A stretch of 64,000 bases of DNA, from positions 186,001-250,000 of the forward strand of contig JAMDHS010000013.1 in the NCBI GenBank assembly GCA_029717555.1, read 5' to 3'. The translations under genes were made by a program, and so were the position numbers. Position 1 is the stretch's first letter; every line of letters starts with the position of its first letter. The stretch comes from Peribolospora baueri (taxonomy: Eukaryota; Basidiomycota; Peribolosporomycetes; Peribolosporales; Peribolosporaceae). The notes under the pieces were generated by a model, which saw only the letters and a list, made by a program, of their open reading frames with translations, made no database searches and was not told the DNA's origin. Shown here piece by piece: positions 34,733-46,175 of the stretch.

Positions 34733-35387
34733 TGCGTCGACGCATCGGTCATGTAGATGTAGAGGAGTGCGGTCGATGGATGCGATGCGCATCGAGACGG
34801 CTCGCGTTCGTGCGCCCACATGGAAGAAGGAAACGCATGGTTAGATTATTGGACTTAGTGAACCTGGCCTGGCCTGGCCTGGCCTGGGCTGACCTCTACG
34901 ACATCTCCCTCGTCCTCGACTGAAAGTGAAAGAGAGAAGTGGAAGCTGGCCGCTGGGCGCATGGCCCGCAGGCCGGCTTGCCCATGACGCTACAAGGCCG
35001 TCGTCGGTCGGTCCACTTTCGGCGTCTCGGTGCTTCTTAGGTTGGTTCCCAGAAGACGGCAGCAGACGGAGGCCCGTGCGCTGGCTGACGTCGATCGGCG
35101 ACCGGCTGGAGCGAGCCGGCCGGAGGAGAGGCCGAACGGGAACAGGCGCGTGATTGCCACAGTCGGTCGATCGACCCCGCCGTCGAACGTCTCCCGCCCG
35201 CTCCGGTCAACTCTACTCCGCACCGTTTCACACACATCTTCTCTTCTTTCATCTCTTCGACCACCGTCCCCGTCTTCGCTCCCCATCCTCACCACCTCTC
35301 ACCACTCAGCCCATCCGCTACTGAACGCCTCTGATTGACCGCTAGACAACCCTCTTCTGCAACCCCGCAAACCTACTACGCCGAGCC
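34733..35387. other. Intergenic: DHODH 3' flank and FOX2 promoter
   Basis: No gene seen. A short TGGCC repeat of about four units lies at about 34865-34885. A pyrimidine-rich tract at 35225-35330 precedes FOX2. Confidence 0.45.
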
Positions 35388-38041
35388 ATGGGCAAGCAGG
35401 TCAGCTACGACGGCAAGGTCGTCATCGTCACAGGCGGCGGCGGCGGTCTCGGCCGAGCGTGAGTGATGCGATGCGATGCGATGCGATGCGATGACCGTGA
35501 CCGACCGGCTCGCGGGGGGCACTCCCCGTCACTAGGCGCCGTAGAACAGCGCGGCGCTCATCCCTCCTCGTCTCCTCCTCCTTATCAACAGCTACTCGCT
35601 CTTCTTCGCCTCACGCGGCGCCAGCGTCATCATCAACGACCTTTCTCCGTCTCGCGAGAACCCGGACAAGAAGGCGGCTGACGTCGTCGTCGAGGAGGTC
35701 AAAAAGGCCGGCAAGGGCGACGCTGTGGCCAACTATGACAGCGTCACCGACGGCAGCAAGATCGTCCAGCAGGCGCTCGACAAGTGGGGCAGGGTCGATG
35801 TGCGTCCCTTCTCTCCTTTCAGCCCGCCGTCGTTAAGTTCGATCGCTCGCACTCCATTCATGCGACTCCGAAGCCTGATTGCGATTTCTATCGCCTGCTT
35901 TCTTTTCTCCCTGGCCCTTAACCCCCCGCCCGCCTTCCCTGTCCGCTTCGCAGGTTGTCATCAACAACGCCGGCATCATCCGCGACAAGTCGTTTAAGAG
36001 CATGACCGACAAGGAGTGGGACGCTGTGCAGGCCGTCCACATCAAGGGCGCCTTCTCCGTCACCCATGCCGCCTGGCCCATCATGAGGAAGCAGAAGTAC
36101 GGCCGGATCATCAACACCGCGTCCGCCGCTGGCCTTTATGGCAACTTTGGCCAGGCCAACTACTCATCTGCCAAACTTTCCCTCGTCGCTTTCACCAAGA
36201 CCCTCGCCAGGGAAGGTGCCAAGTACAACATTCTCGTCAACGGTACGTTATCTCGTCTTTCTTTCCCCCATCTGTCCTTTCATTTCGTTTCCTTCTCGCG
36301 TGACATCGCTCATCCTCATCCTTTTTCACCCTCCCGACAGTGCTTGCCCCCGTTGCTGCCTCTCAAATGACGGAGACGATCATGCCGCCGGAAATGCTGA
36401 AAAACATGAAGCCCGAGTTCATCGTCCCTCTCGTCTCTTATCTCGCTAGCGACGCCAACACCGACGTGAGCGGCCAAGTCTTCGAGGCTGGCGCTGGCTT
36501 TTACGCCAAGCTGCGGTACCAGAGGAGCAAGGGTGTGTTGGCATCTCTCAGTCGCGTCCAGGCCATATGTTCCGCCGTTTCTCAACATGTTCTCTTCCTC
36601 GTTCAGGTGCCGTCTTCAGGACGGACGACTCCTTTACCCCGTCAGCCGTCCGGGCTCGCTTCGACGAAGTGCTGGACTACTCGAACCCGGAGTACCCCGA
36701 ATCGATGACGGACGCCAACTACATGGACTTCCTCGAGCGCTCCAGAGAAGTGCCCACCAACAAGCAGGGTGACGTCAAGGTCCGCTACGACGGTCAGACC
36801 GTCATCGTCACGGGCGCGGGAGGCGGTCTCGGTCGCGCCTACGCTCTCATGTACGGCCGATTGGGCGCTAACGTCGTCGTGAATGATTTCAACGCCAAGG
36901 CCGCCGAAGCTGTGGTCGAGGAGATCAAGAAGGGTGAGCGCGCGAACAGACGGTCGTCCCGACCCCGCTTTGCTATGGTCGGGGGATTGTCATATTGATC
37001 GGTTATTTGTACGTCTCCTCCCCCCCCCCCCCTTTTCAGCTGGCGGCAAGGCCGTCGCCAACACTTCGTCGGTCGAGGACGGTGATGCCGTCGTCAAGAC
37101 GGCCTTGGACGCTTTCGGCAGCCTTCACGTCATCGTCAACAACGCCGGTATCCTCGCCGACAAGTCTTTCGCAGGAATGAGCGAGAAGGAATGGGATCGG
37201 TGCGTCTCGTTCTTCTTTCGCCATCTCCTCCCTTCAACGGAACGACGCTCCTTGTCTGCTCACGCTCATCCTTCCCCCCCTTTTGTTTTCGTCCGCCATC
37301 AGCGTCCTCGCAATTCACGTTCGCGGCACGTACAAGGTCTGCAAGGCCGCTTGGCCCATCTTCCAGGACCAGAAGTACGGCCGCATTCTCAACACCGCCT
37401 CGGCCGTCGGCATATACGGCAACTTTGGTCAAGCCAACGTGCGTGCCATTTATCTCTCCGTGTCGTATTCTGTACACTCGAGAACGCGCGGGCAGGCTGT
37501 CATCTCATCTGATTTGGCCTGGCCGTCATTTGCTGTCGTGCGATTGTAGTACTCGACCGCCAAGGCCGCCATTCTCGGCCTCACCAAAACTCTGGCTATC
37601 GAAGGCAAGAAGAGGAATATCCTCGCCAACACGATCGCACCCAACGCCGGCACCAACATGACTCGCACCATCATGCCCGAGGAGATGGTCCAAGCTTTCA
37701 AGCCCGACTACGTCGCCCCCGTCATCGGCTTCCTCACCAGCAAGGAGAACGAGAAGATCACGCAAGGCTTATTCGAGGTGTCCGCCGGTTGGGTCGCTAG
37801 CGTGCGGTGGGAGAGGACCGGCGGCCATGCGGTGAGTCATTTTGAGCGATTGCCTTTATTCCCATCCACGTGGGCTTAACCGACCTCATACACACGCCTC
37901 GTCTTCGTCCCCCGTAGTTCTCCAACACCCGTCCGCCTACCCCCGAGGACATCATCGTCAACTGGGACAAGATCACCAACTTTGGTTAGTCCTTGCACAC
38001 CTACAGTCACCCTACTTTCGTGCTCCGTTGACCTCTGTCTA

Positions 38042-38074
<33 letters not shown>

Positions 38075-39510
38075 TTCCCTCTCTCGCAGACGACGGCCGT
38101 GCGACGCACCCCACGTCAACGCAAGAGTCTCTGGAACAGATCATCGCCAACTTTGGCAACGAGGGCGCCGACGAAGGCTCGTCCCAGTACGATGACCCGG
38201 AGGACCCGGAGATCGTGAAAAAGGCCAAGGCGGAGGAGGTGGAGGCGTCCGAGTTCAGCTACGGCGAACGGGATGCGATCCTGTACAACCTCGGCATCGG
38301 CGCGACGGAGAAGCAGGTCCAGTACACCTTTGAGGGCTCGGACGACTTCCAGGTGCTGCCCACCTTCGGCGTCATTCCCCAATTCTCGAGCTCGTCTGGC
38401 GTCCCGCTCGACTGGCTGCCGAACTTCAGCCCTATGATGCTCCTCCACGGCGAACAGTACCTCTCCATCAAGGTGCCTAAGATCCCCACGTCCGCCACTC
38501 TCGTCAACAAGCCCGCCATCCTCGAGGTACTTGACAAGGGCAAGGCTGCCGCGGTCACCACCATCGTGCAGACCGTCGACAAGGCGTCTGGAGAGCTCGT
38601 CTTCGAGAACCAGAGCACCGTCTTCATTCGCGGCTCCGGCGGTTTTGGTGGCAAGAAGTCCGGCAAGGGTGCGTGCGTCCTTTTATTTCCACAAGGGTCA
38701 TACACGGCTTTGCTCACGTCGCCTCGCTTCCTCTCCTACCCTTGCCTATGCGATCCACAGACCGCGGCCCTGCCTCCGCGCTCAACAAGCCCCCGTCGCG
38801 CAAGCCTGACCAGGTGGTCGAGGAGAAGACGCTCGAGAGGCAGGCCGCGCTGTACCGGTGAGTCATGCAATGCCGTCCTCTCCTCCGGCCGGGCTGTCTG
38901 GAGAAACGGCCGTAGCCACAGTTTTGTAGGAAAGCGCATCTGACAAAGTTTTTTTTCGCGTTGACCGATTACTTGGTGCCACAGCCTGAGCGGCGACTAC
39001 AACCCTCTCCACGTGAGCGCCTCTCAGCAGCGTCCGAACAAAGCCTTTGTGCAAATCAGATGAACCAGATCCACTCACGTCGCCCGTCCTCCTTCGCTCC
39101 CTCCCTCCCTCCCCCTCTCCTCCGTTATGTACGTCCTCCTCCCATTGCAGATCGACCCCAACTTCGCGGCGGTGGGCGGCTTCGACAAGCCGATCCTACA
39201 CGGCCTCTGCTCGTTCGGCATCTCCGGCAAGCACGTCTACGAAGCCTTTGGGCCTTACCAAGATATCAAGGTTCGGTGAGTATTCGGTCGCGGCGGGGAC
39301 GAACGAGGAGACGAATGAATTCATATCGTAAAGGTCTGACGCCCGTGTCGTTTCGTCGCGCTGCACACCAGCTTCACCGGTCATGTCTTCCCGGGCGAGA
39401 CGCTGGTGACGGAGATGTGGAAGGAGGGCGACAAGGTCATCTTCCAGACCAAGGTTAAGGAGCGCAACACCATCGCCCTCGCCGCCGCCGCGGCCACTTT
39501 GGCCAAGTGA
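35388..39510 (+). CDS. FOX2: Peroxisomal multifunctional beta-oxidation enzyme type 2
   Basis: Carries out the hydratase and (3R)-hydroxyacyl-CoA dehydrogenase steps of peroxisomal fatty-acid oxidation. Fourteen exons: 35388-35458, 35592-35799, 35954-36242, 36341-36532, 36607-36933, 37040-37199, 37303-37438, 37550-37831, 37918-37984, 38090-38668, 38761-38857, 38985-39012, 39151-39275 and 39372-39510, giving 899 residues (yeast Fox2 is 900). Two SDR domains: GGGGGLGRA, then Tyr163 in [15 protein letters not shown], then Tyr462 in NYSTAK. The C-terminal hydratase-2 (MaoC) domain has [10 protein letters not shown] with D807/H812, one residue off Candida D808/H813. The frame ends ATLAK-stop, without a standard PTS1, inside a GTGAGT donor-like sequence; see findings. 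Confidence 0.96.
35465..35493. repeat. (GATGC)n microsatellite in FOX2 intron 1
   Basis: About five and a half GATGC units directly after the first FOX2 donor site. Confidence 0.9.
38041..38077. repeat. CTGT / CT tract in FOX2 intron 9
   Basis: CTGT units passing into a pure CT run, forming an extended polypyrimidine tract before the acceptor of the tenth FOX2 exon. Confidence 0.85.
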
Positions 39511-40061
39511 GTGCCTGACAGCTGAGCGCAAGCAACCCCTTCCGTCGTCGTCCGCTGGTCACGCTGTTCGTCGTGTCGGCTGCCCCCCTCTGTATTTACC
39601 TCTTGGAGCCCACCGAAACCGAATCGAGTTGAGTCTGAATAGAGCAAGATGCGATAGAGTCTAATTTTGGATCATAATACCAGGGCACGTGGATGGGAAG
39701 AACGTCTTTGCCAGGTTCCTCTGGTGTCTACGGCCGGGGCCGGGTAAAAGCGGAGGAAAGCGGACCAGCGGCGAAGTGATCGGCACGAGCCGATGTCTTT
39801 TCCTTCCGCGCACACGCGGCGTTCGGCTCTGCAACTTATCCACCACTTACACCGTGATCAGAATCGAGGTTCGCTCCCTATCGCTCACCAGCCGCTCCTG
39901 GTCGCAACACGCCCGCCGTCTTATATCTAGAGCGAGGCAAGACAAGGAAAGGAAAGGAAAGGAAAGGGAAGGAAGGAAGGGAAAAAAAAGAAGAAGGAAA
40001 GGACAGGCACAAGTCGATTCAAGACGACGGCGGGGTACAAACGAGGTCCGAGACCAAATCC
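39511..40061. other. Intergenic: FOX2 3' flank and PCP1 promoter
   Basis: About 550 bases. A possible terminal FOX2 mini-exon (39658-39664) is discussed in findings. GGAAA repeats at about 39949-39980 lie upstream of PCP1. No other gene seen. Confidence 0.45.
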
Positions 40062-41814
40062 ATGTTCGCCGCCCTCGGGCCCGCCGTACGCTCTCGTGCG
40101 GCACAGAGCACCATGTTCCGCCGCCCACTATCACCCACGGCACGCCTCGTTCTGCCGCCCCCTGTCATCCCCCGACCGAGATCTCTCCAGCGGCCCGTTC
40201 AACTTCAGCACCAACCTCTGCCGCGAATACGTTTCTACTCGACTCGACGCCGACACCCGCTTGAAGAGCCCGTCCTGCCCCAGAAGGCCACGCCGGGGTC
40301 CTCTCCGAAACCTTCCTCGTCGTCCTGGGCATTCCCTGCCGACGCCGTCTTCTCTCGTCTCAACCCGAGCTCTCTCCGTGGAGTGCTCTTTGCCTTCGGC
40401 CTTTCCCTCTCCGCATACATGTACTATGCCCACGTTACCAACGTCGACGCCGCCCGATGGCTACGTGAACTTGGCCGGGGAGGTTCGGCGCCGTGGGGCG
40501 ACTTTTCGTCGTGGGTGACCGGTGGTGGTGGCGAAAGTGCGCCGGGAGGAGTCAGCGATGGACAGATGAGGGCGGCGAGGAGGGTAGCGATGGGGGAAAG
40601 GCTCGGTTGGGGGTTCCAGTGGCTCGAGGACAAGTTGGGAGGGCTTCAGAACGGTGTGAAGGAAGCCGTTGGAAGGACCTATGTCATGCTGGCAGAAGGG
40701 TGAGCGTCGTCTAGCGTGCCCGGTGAGACGGATGCTGCAAGCCCGATTCAAGGCGATGCATCTCATCTTGTCCTTTCTTTGCTCTCTACAGCTATTTGGA
40801 TCTTCCTGAATACAACCGAGCGGTCGTCCCCATCGTCGCAATCAACACTTTGGTGGTACGTACAGACCCTCGTCATCTCGCCACAGTACCGACGTCTCTC
40901 ATTCTTTGTCTTTATTTCTTCCAGTTTCTTGCATGGAAGATTCCCTCCACTCGCGTCTTGCTCTTCATGACTCGGCATTTCCTTCATCATCCCCTCTCCG
41001 GGCGGAGCTATACGATGCTCACTAGCGCGTTTAGCCATCAAAGCGTGCTACACTTCGGATTCAACATGTTTGCGTTGTGGAGCATGTGAGTGTGTGTTCC
41101 TACGTCCTCGCTCGATCCTCGTCGCCCAACTTAAATGTTCCGACCTGCGCGTTGTTATGTATGCAGCGGTGCAGCTCCTTGGTTTGCACCAACCTTCCGC
41201 TCTCAAAGCGATCTCGCCGAGCTGCCGGAATCCACTCCGCGATGGCACTTCTACGCCTTCTATATTTCCGCTGCCCTTTTTTCCGGTCTTGCCTCGCACA
41301 TCGTCGCTCTCCGCTACTCTCTCCCGCGGCTGCTCCGACTCGGCTCTCTCTCCGGGAGTGCCACCGTCAAGCCGATCCTCCCGGGGCTCGGCGCGAGCGG
41401 GGCAATCTACTCGATTTTCGCACTCAGCGCGTTCACCTTCCCTGAAGCCAAGCTCAACTTGATCTTTTTGCCGTTTTTCGACATACCCATCGGTCCTGGC
41501 ATTGCTGGATTGGTGGCCTTCGATGCGCTCGGGTTGGTCTTGGGTTGGAGGGTGAGTCCCGTCGAGACCGAGCGTATTCCGTTCTCGTCCTCGACAGCGT
41601 CTCATAGATACCCTTCTTTCATGATTCGCATCCTTCATTCCAGCACTTCGACCACATGGTGCACCTCGCAGGCGCAACTTTTGGCGCGCTCTACTTTGCG
41701 TACGGACAAGCTTGGTGGGAGCGGGTGAGGCGATGGGGCATCGAGCACGAGAAGGACGAGCAGACGAGGACGGTGTTGGTGCCCATCAAACAAGCGCTAG
41801 ATGGAGGCCGGTGA
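40062..41814 (+). CDS. PCP1: Mitochondrial rhomboid protease (Pcp1/Rbd1/PARL type)
   Basis: Intramembrane serine protease of the inner mitochondrial membrane that cleaves substrates such as Mgm1 and Ccp1 in yeast. Exons 40062-40699, 40792-40855, 40925-41085, 41167-41551 and 41644-41814 give 472 residues. The N-terminus is Arg/Ser/Pro-rich without acids, a typical presequence. A first membrane helix (about residues 107-125) precedes the six-helix rhomboid core, as in PARL-class enzymes. Core landmarks: YTMLTSAFSHQSVLHFGFNMFALWS (the H...HFxxN motif), LGASGAIYSIF with catalytic Ser365, and HFDHMVHLAGATFGALYF with catalytic His423. Both catalytic residues are intact. The C-terminal tail is charged and faces the matrix or the intermembrane space. 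Confidence 0.95.
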
Positions 41815-42464
41815 AGAATAAACGATCGGCTAGTATAGAAGAAGGTCGTTGAGGTGCGGCAAAGGTATCGCCAATCTCCATCTCTTCCTTTCCAATAGCG
41901 TCCCCCACTCCGCTCTTCCTTGCTCGACGCGTCATACCTGCAGAGGGAAGCAAATGTCTGTTTGAGTTTGAACGACCTGGATGTAAGAGGTATAGTAATA
42001 ATTTTACGTACATGAGACGACAGACTGCGCAATGACATCAAGCGAAGGGCCAACGGTTCAAGCGAGCCTCGGAGAACGGAGGGTGCAAGTCGCCGAATGC
42101 CGAGCGGGGGTTGCCTGTCAACGTATGATCGCGCCCCGTGTTTCACCCCTCAACCTCCTTCTCGGTGCCCCGGATGCCCGTTCAGCTTGGTTCCGCAAAC
42201 CCGTTGGGGGCCCCGTTCGGCGGCGAGACCAGCACAGAGGCTGGCTCACGCTCAGCGAGCGTATGCTTTTTGCAGAAAGCGCCCGTTCCCGTCCAGAGGC
42301 ACCGGAAAGATGGTCCAATTGGTGCGTAGAAGCGCTCGGCCAAGCGCAACCGCTTCCACCGAGCGCCGAGGTTCGCCTCAAATGAGCCCAGGAACCTCCA
42401 TATGCACAAAAGGCCTGCTTCATGCTCACGTCCTCCCACGCGGGCCCCCACGTCCACCACCGAA
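41815..42464. other. Intergenic region between PCP1 and sugar transporter
   Basis: About 650 bases. No gene recognised; promoter of the transporter presumed in the right half. Confidence 0.45.
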
Positions 42465-44677
42465 ATGACCTGGCATCTCACCCCTTACACCTGGTGCTTT
42501 GGCCTCAAGGGCCTCAGCCTCAACTTTGCCATCGCCGGCGTCGCAACGTTGGCCTTTTTGGTGAGTTTACAACGAGAACCTTTTTTTTTTTTTTTTTTTC
42601 TTTGCACGTTTTCTGGACTATGGTCTAGCAGACGGGATAGAGGCTCACTCGTTGACCGTGTGTCTCTGCCCCTCTCTGCCTCCCCACCGACCATCCACCA
42701 CTCCCTGGTAGCTTTTCGGTGAGATGTGATGGCAACGAAGAATAGGAGTGCGCGACAGGTCAGCTGACCATCCGCCCCATCCGTCTCTCGTCGGACGGAT
42801 AGGATATGACATGTCTGTCATGGGCGGTTTGGTGACGGAGGACAGCTTCCTGAACGTCTTCCCGGCCTGTAAGGATGCCACGACGCTCGGCATCGTCATC
42901 GCCTCGTTCGAACTGGGTGCCCTCTTCGGCGCCCTGGCCTGTCTCGACATCGGGGACCGGTTCGGACGTCGATTGACCGTCCAGCTGGGCATGCTCTTCA
43001 TGCTCATTGGCGGAACGCTTCAGGCTAGCTCTTGGAGCGTCGGTCAGTTCACCACCGGGCGTGTCATCTCTGGAGCCGGCCTCGGCCTTCAGGTCGCCAC
43101 CGTTCCCAGCTGGCAATCTGAGTGTGCGAAGGGCAAGAGCCGCGGGCGATGGGTCATGATCGAGGGCGGTCTGCGTGAGTCTTCCTTTCTGTCGACGAGA
43201 CTGAGAGCGGAGGAGCAGGGACCTTCCGGTCTCCGCCTGAATTGACGACGTCTCTCTATATATCCCGCCTCAGAAACTTCGGGCGTTGCTATCGGCCAAT
43301 GGGTCGGCTACGCTTTCTACTTTGTCCAAGGACAGGCGCAGTGGCGCATCCCAGTCGCCCTCCAGCTCATACCCGCATTGCTCGTCTTCGTTCTGATCAA
43401 CTTCCTTCCCGAGTCGCCTCGCTGGCTTGTCAAGCACGGACGGACAGACGAGGCTACGCATGTACTCGCCCGACTCCGCGATCTGTCGCACGACGACCCC
43501 GTTCTGCTCAAGGAGCGCGACCAGATCGTCGCCTCTTTCCAGGCCCAGCACTCCCAGGAGCCCTTCTCGTACAAAGAGCTCTTCCGTAACGGCAAGTCCC
43601 AAACCTTCCGTCGCGTCGCCCTCGGCTTCTTTTTCCAGAGCGCCCAGCAACTCTCTGGCATCAACCTAGTGAGCACCTATGCGAACAAGGTGCTCGTCGA
43701 CAACTTTCATTTCAACTCCGGTTTGAGCCACCTCATCGCCGCATGCGGAGGTACCGAGTGTGAGCTGCCAGGCTCTCCACGGCCCTGCCAGCGTTTGCGC
43801 TCGTTCGGACTGACCCCCGGTTGGTCTTCACTCCAACGCCGCCGTAGACGCCATCTGCTCCCTCCTCTCCGTTCTCCTCATCGAGGGGCTGGGCCGACGT
43901 AAGTCGTTCCTCATCACCGCCGCCCTCATGGCCATCACTTTTGCCATCATCGCCGGCCTCCTCTCCACCGGTCGCGAGGCCGAGCGCTTGGCGGGAGCGG
44001 GGCTTCTCTTTTTGTTCAACACCTGGTTTGGGCTGGCTTGGGTTGGAGGACCGTTCCTTTATTCAGCGGAAATCGCCCCTTTGAGGGTGAGATCGCAAGC
44101 GAACGCCATTGCCAGCGCGGGCAACTGGATCTGTGAGTGTGGAGCGTTTGGAAGTTTGTGGCGCTCGGGGCCGCCGCGGCTCTCGACTGCGGGGTATCAG
44201 ATTAAGTTTCTGACCTTGTTGCCGTCGGGTCAACGCAGTCTGCTTCCTTGTCGTGATGATCATCCCTCCAGCGTTCCAGAATATCGGCGAGTGTCCATTA
44301 CGAGGTCGAGATTGGATCGAGAGCGACAGGCTCATCCCAAGTTTCTCCTCTTCGTATCGACAGACTGGCGCACCTACATCATCTTTGCCATTCTAAATGC
44401 CTGCTTCGTTCCGATCATCTACTTCTACTGCGTCGAGACCAAAGGCCGTAGCCTCGAGGAGCTCGATGTCATTTTCGCAGCTGCCGAGCATGGCCAGAAC
44501 CCAATCAAGGTGGAGCAGCAGATGCCGTACGACCTATCCGTGGCAGAAATGCGTAGGCAGCTCGGTCTTCCCGTTGATCTCGAGGTGGCGAAGGCGGGTG
44601 CCGAGCCTGGCTCGCGGAACTCGGGAGAAAAGGGCGATCATCACGTCAATCAGATCGAGGACCTGCAAGGCGCTTAA
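42465..44677 (+). CDS. MFS sugar transporter (hexose / lactose-permease-like family)
   Basis: Twelve-helix sugar:proton symporter of the plasma membrane; substrate not predictable. Exons 42465-42560, 42712-42718 (7 nt), 42803-43174, 43274-43750, 43848-44132, 44239-44286 and 44364-44677 give 532 residues. The micro-exon CTTTTCG supplies Leu-Phe-Gly in AFLLFGYDMSVMGG. Without it the phases do not fit. Signatures: DIGDRFGRR, LPESPRWLVKHGR, QQLSGINLVSTYANKV, IEGLGRRKS and the C-terminal ETKGRSLEELD. Between exons 6 and 7 the best junction is a GC-AG intron (donor GCGAGT at 44287) giving NI-D-WRTYIIF. The alternative, a GT donor after 44305-44308, adds about five residues. The C-terminal cytosolic tail is about 60 residues. 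Confidence 0.92.
42581..42599 (+). repeat. Poly-T run (19 T) in transporter intron 1
   Basis: Uninterrupted T run in the first intron, upstream of the 7-nt micro-exon. Confidence 0.95.
44287..44363 (+). other. Probable GC-AG intron in sugar transporter
   Basis: Donor G|GCGAGT matches the common GTGAGT donor of this genome except for T to C at position 2; acceptor is GACAG. Removal joins ATC-G to AC-TGG in phase and recovers the conserved helix WRTYIIFAILNA. Confidence 0.6.
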
Positions 44678-46175
44678 TTGGGGAAGAGGATGAACGGGAC
44701 GGCGCATGGGAAATCTAGAATGGGTCGTCTCTCGACCGCAGACACCGTTACCCTGGGCTTCTGGGACTCGGGCGACTTGGTTGAGACGAATGCAATTTGG
44801 ATCGGTGCAGTAAGCACCATATAAATTGAAGCTGAGAGTTTATCGTCGTCCTTCGTGGCGGACCATACTTGAGATGGGCCGGAAGGGACCGTCCCGTTTT
44901 CGCAGAGACTTTTGCCTTGTCTCGAGCACATGCTTCCGTTTGAAGACGAAAGACGTGCCGACGAAATCCATTCGAAAGAAGATTGCAGCTCTTTTTCGTC
45001 CCTCGACTTGGCCATGTGCCTCACCTCGCGTATTGACTTTTATGGCCCTGGTTGCGTAGTAGGACGGAGGGATCTGGCGAGGCGGTGCCCGTCTCGCAGA
45101 CGGATACCCTCCATCCTCCGGGGCCAAACCGAAAGCCAATCGTGCTTCTCAGCAGGCTAACAGAACAGTCGTCGCCGGGTCGGAACGTACGATGCCGAAG
45201 AAACGGCTTACGACCTCTTTGCTCCCCGTTCCCCGTTCCCCGTTCCCGGCGGAAAGTGGACTTCTGCGCGATCTCCTTCATTTTATGGCTTTCCGCGGTG
45301 CAGCAGTGAGTGGGTGGGTCGATCGACGACGCGGCCGGAAACCAAACCGCCATGGGAAGGGGAATTGCATGCAGTCCATTGGATCATCTCATTACACGTG
45401 GGAGGAGGGCGTCCCGACCGCTGGCTCTGTGCAGCGTCTGCGAAGAAGCAAGCGAAAGGGGAGGCCCAGGAAAAAAAAATTAAAAAAAGGGCCCGGTGAC
45501 GGATGGGGAGGCGAGGAGAGCAGGAGAGCGAGCAGGGGTCCACGATACGCAAGGCGAGCTACGTCTGTAAATAAGCGTCCATCGGCGTCCCGTCCACCGG
45601 GGGCGCAAAACAGAACAGAAGGAGAAGAACCTGTCCGTTGGGAGAAAACAAACAAAAACAATAGGGAAGAGCAAAACCCTGTCCGTGGAGTGGCGAGCGT
45701 CGAAAAATTGTCCGTGGAGCGATGAGGGCATCAAAGTGGTCCGTGAAGAGAGTAGGAAATTATCCGCGATGATACGAGCGACGGAGAAGAGACGGAGGGG
45801 CGAACGTAAAGGACCAGAAGGGGGAAGGGAGACGTGGGAGAGAAGACGGGATATATGCTAGTGTCCGGTATGCGAGGTACTGCGAGCGAGGCGTGCAAAG
45901 GGAGCGACGAACGTTGGGAGCGTAAAGAGCAAAGAGCGCTATTGTCCGTCTGGAGGGCGAAAAAGAAGAGGAGCAAAGGTTAGAAAAAAAGCAAGGCGCG
46001 ACGTCGGCGCTCGTTCTATTCGGACAACTCACGGTGAGGAGAAGGGAAACCAAAGAAAAAGTCCATTATCGGTGGCCTGTCGAAATGGAGAAGTGGAAAC
46101 GTGAGCGTGGAGCCAGCGCGAAAGACAATGGAAGGCCGTTGCCGAGTGCTCACGAGTTGTTACCGAAAATTCTGT
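44678..46175. other. Intergenic region of convergent genes, about 1.5 kb
   Basis: Lies between two convergent 3' ends, so it needs no promoter, yet is 1.5 kb long. No conserved protein or RNA recognised. Purine-rich on the plus strand from about 45460 to 46130, with two A-runs near 45473 and 45483. Could hide a non-coding RNA or long 3' untranslated regions. Confidence 0.4.

Noticed and set aside
39689-40264. 191-codon plus-strand frame before PCP1
   Set aside because: Overlaps the PCP1 first exon in another phase; low-complexity Lys/Arg sequence without domain.
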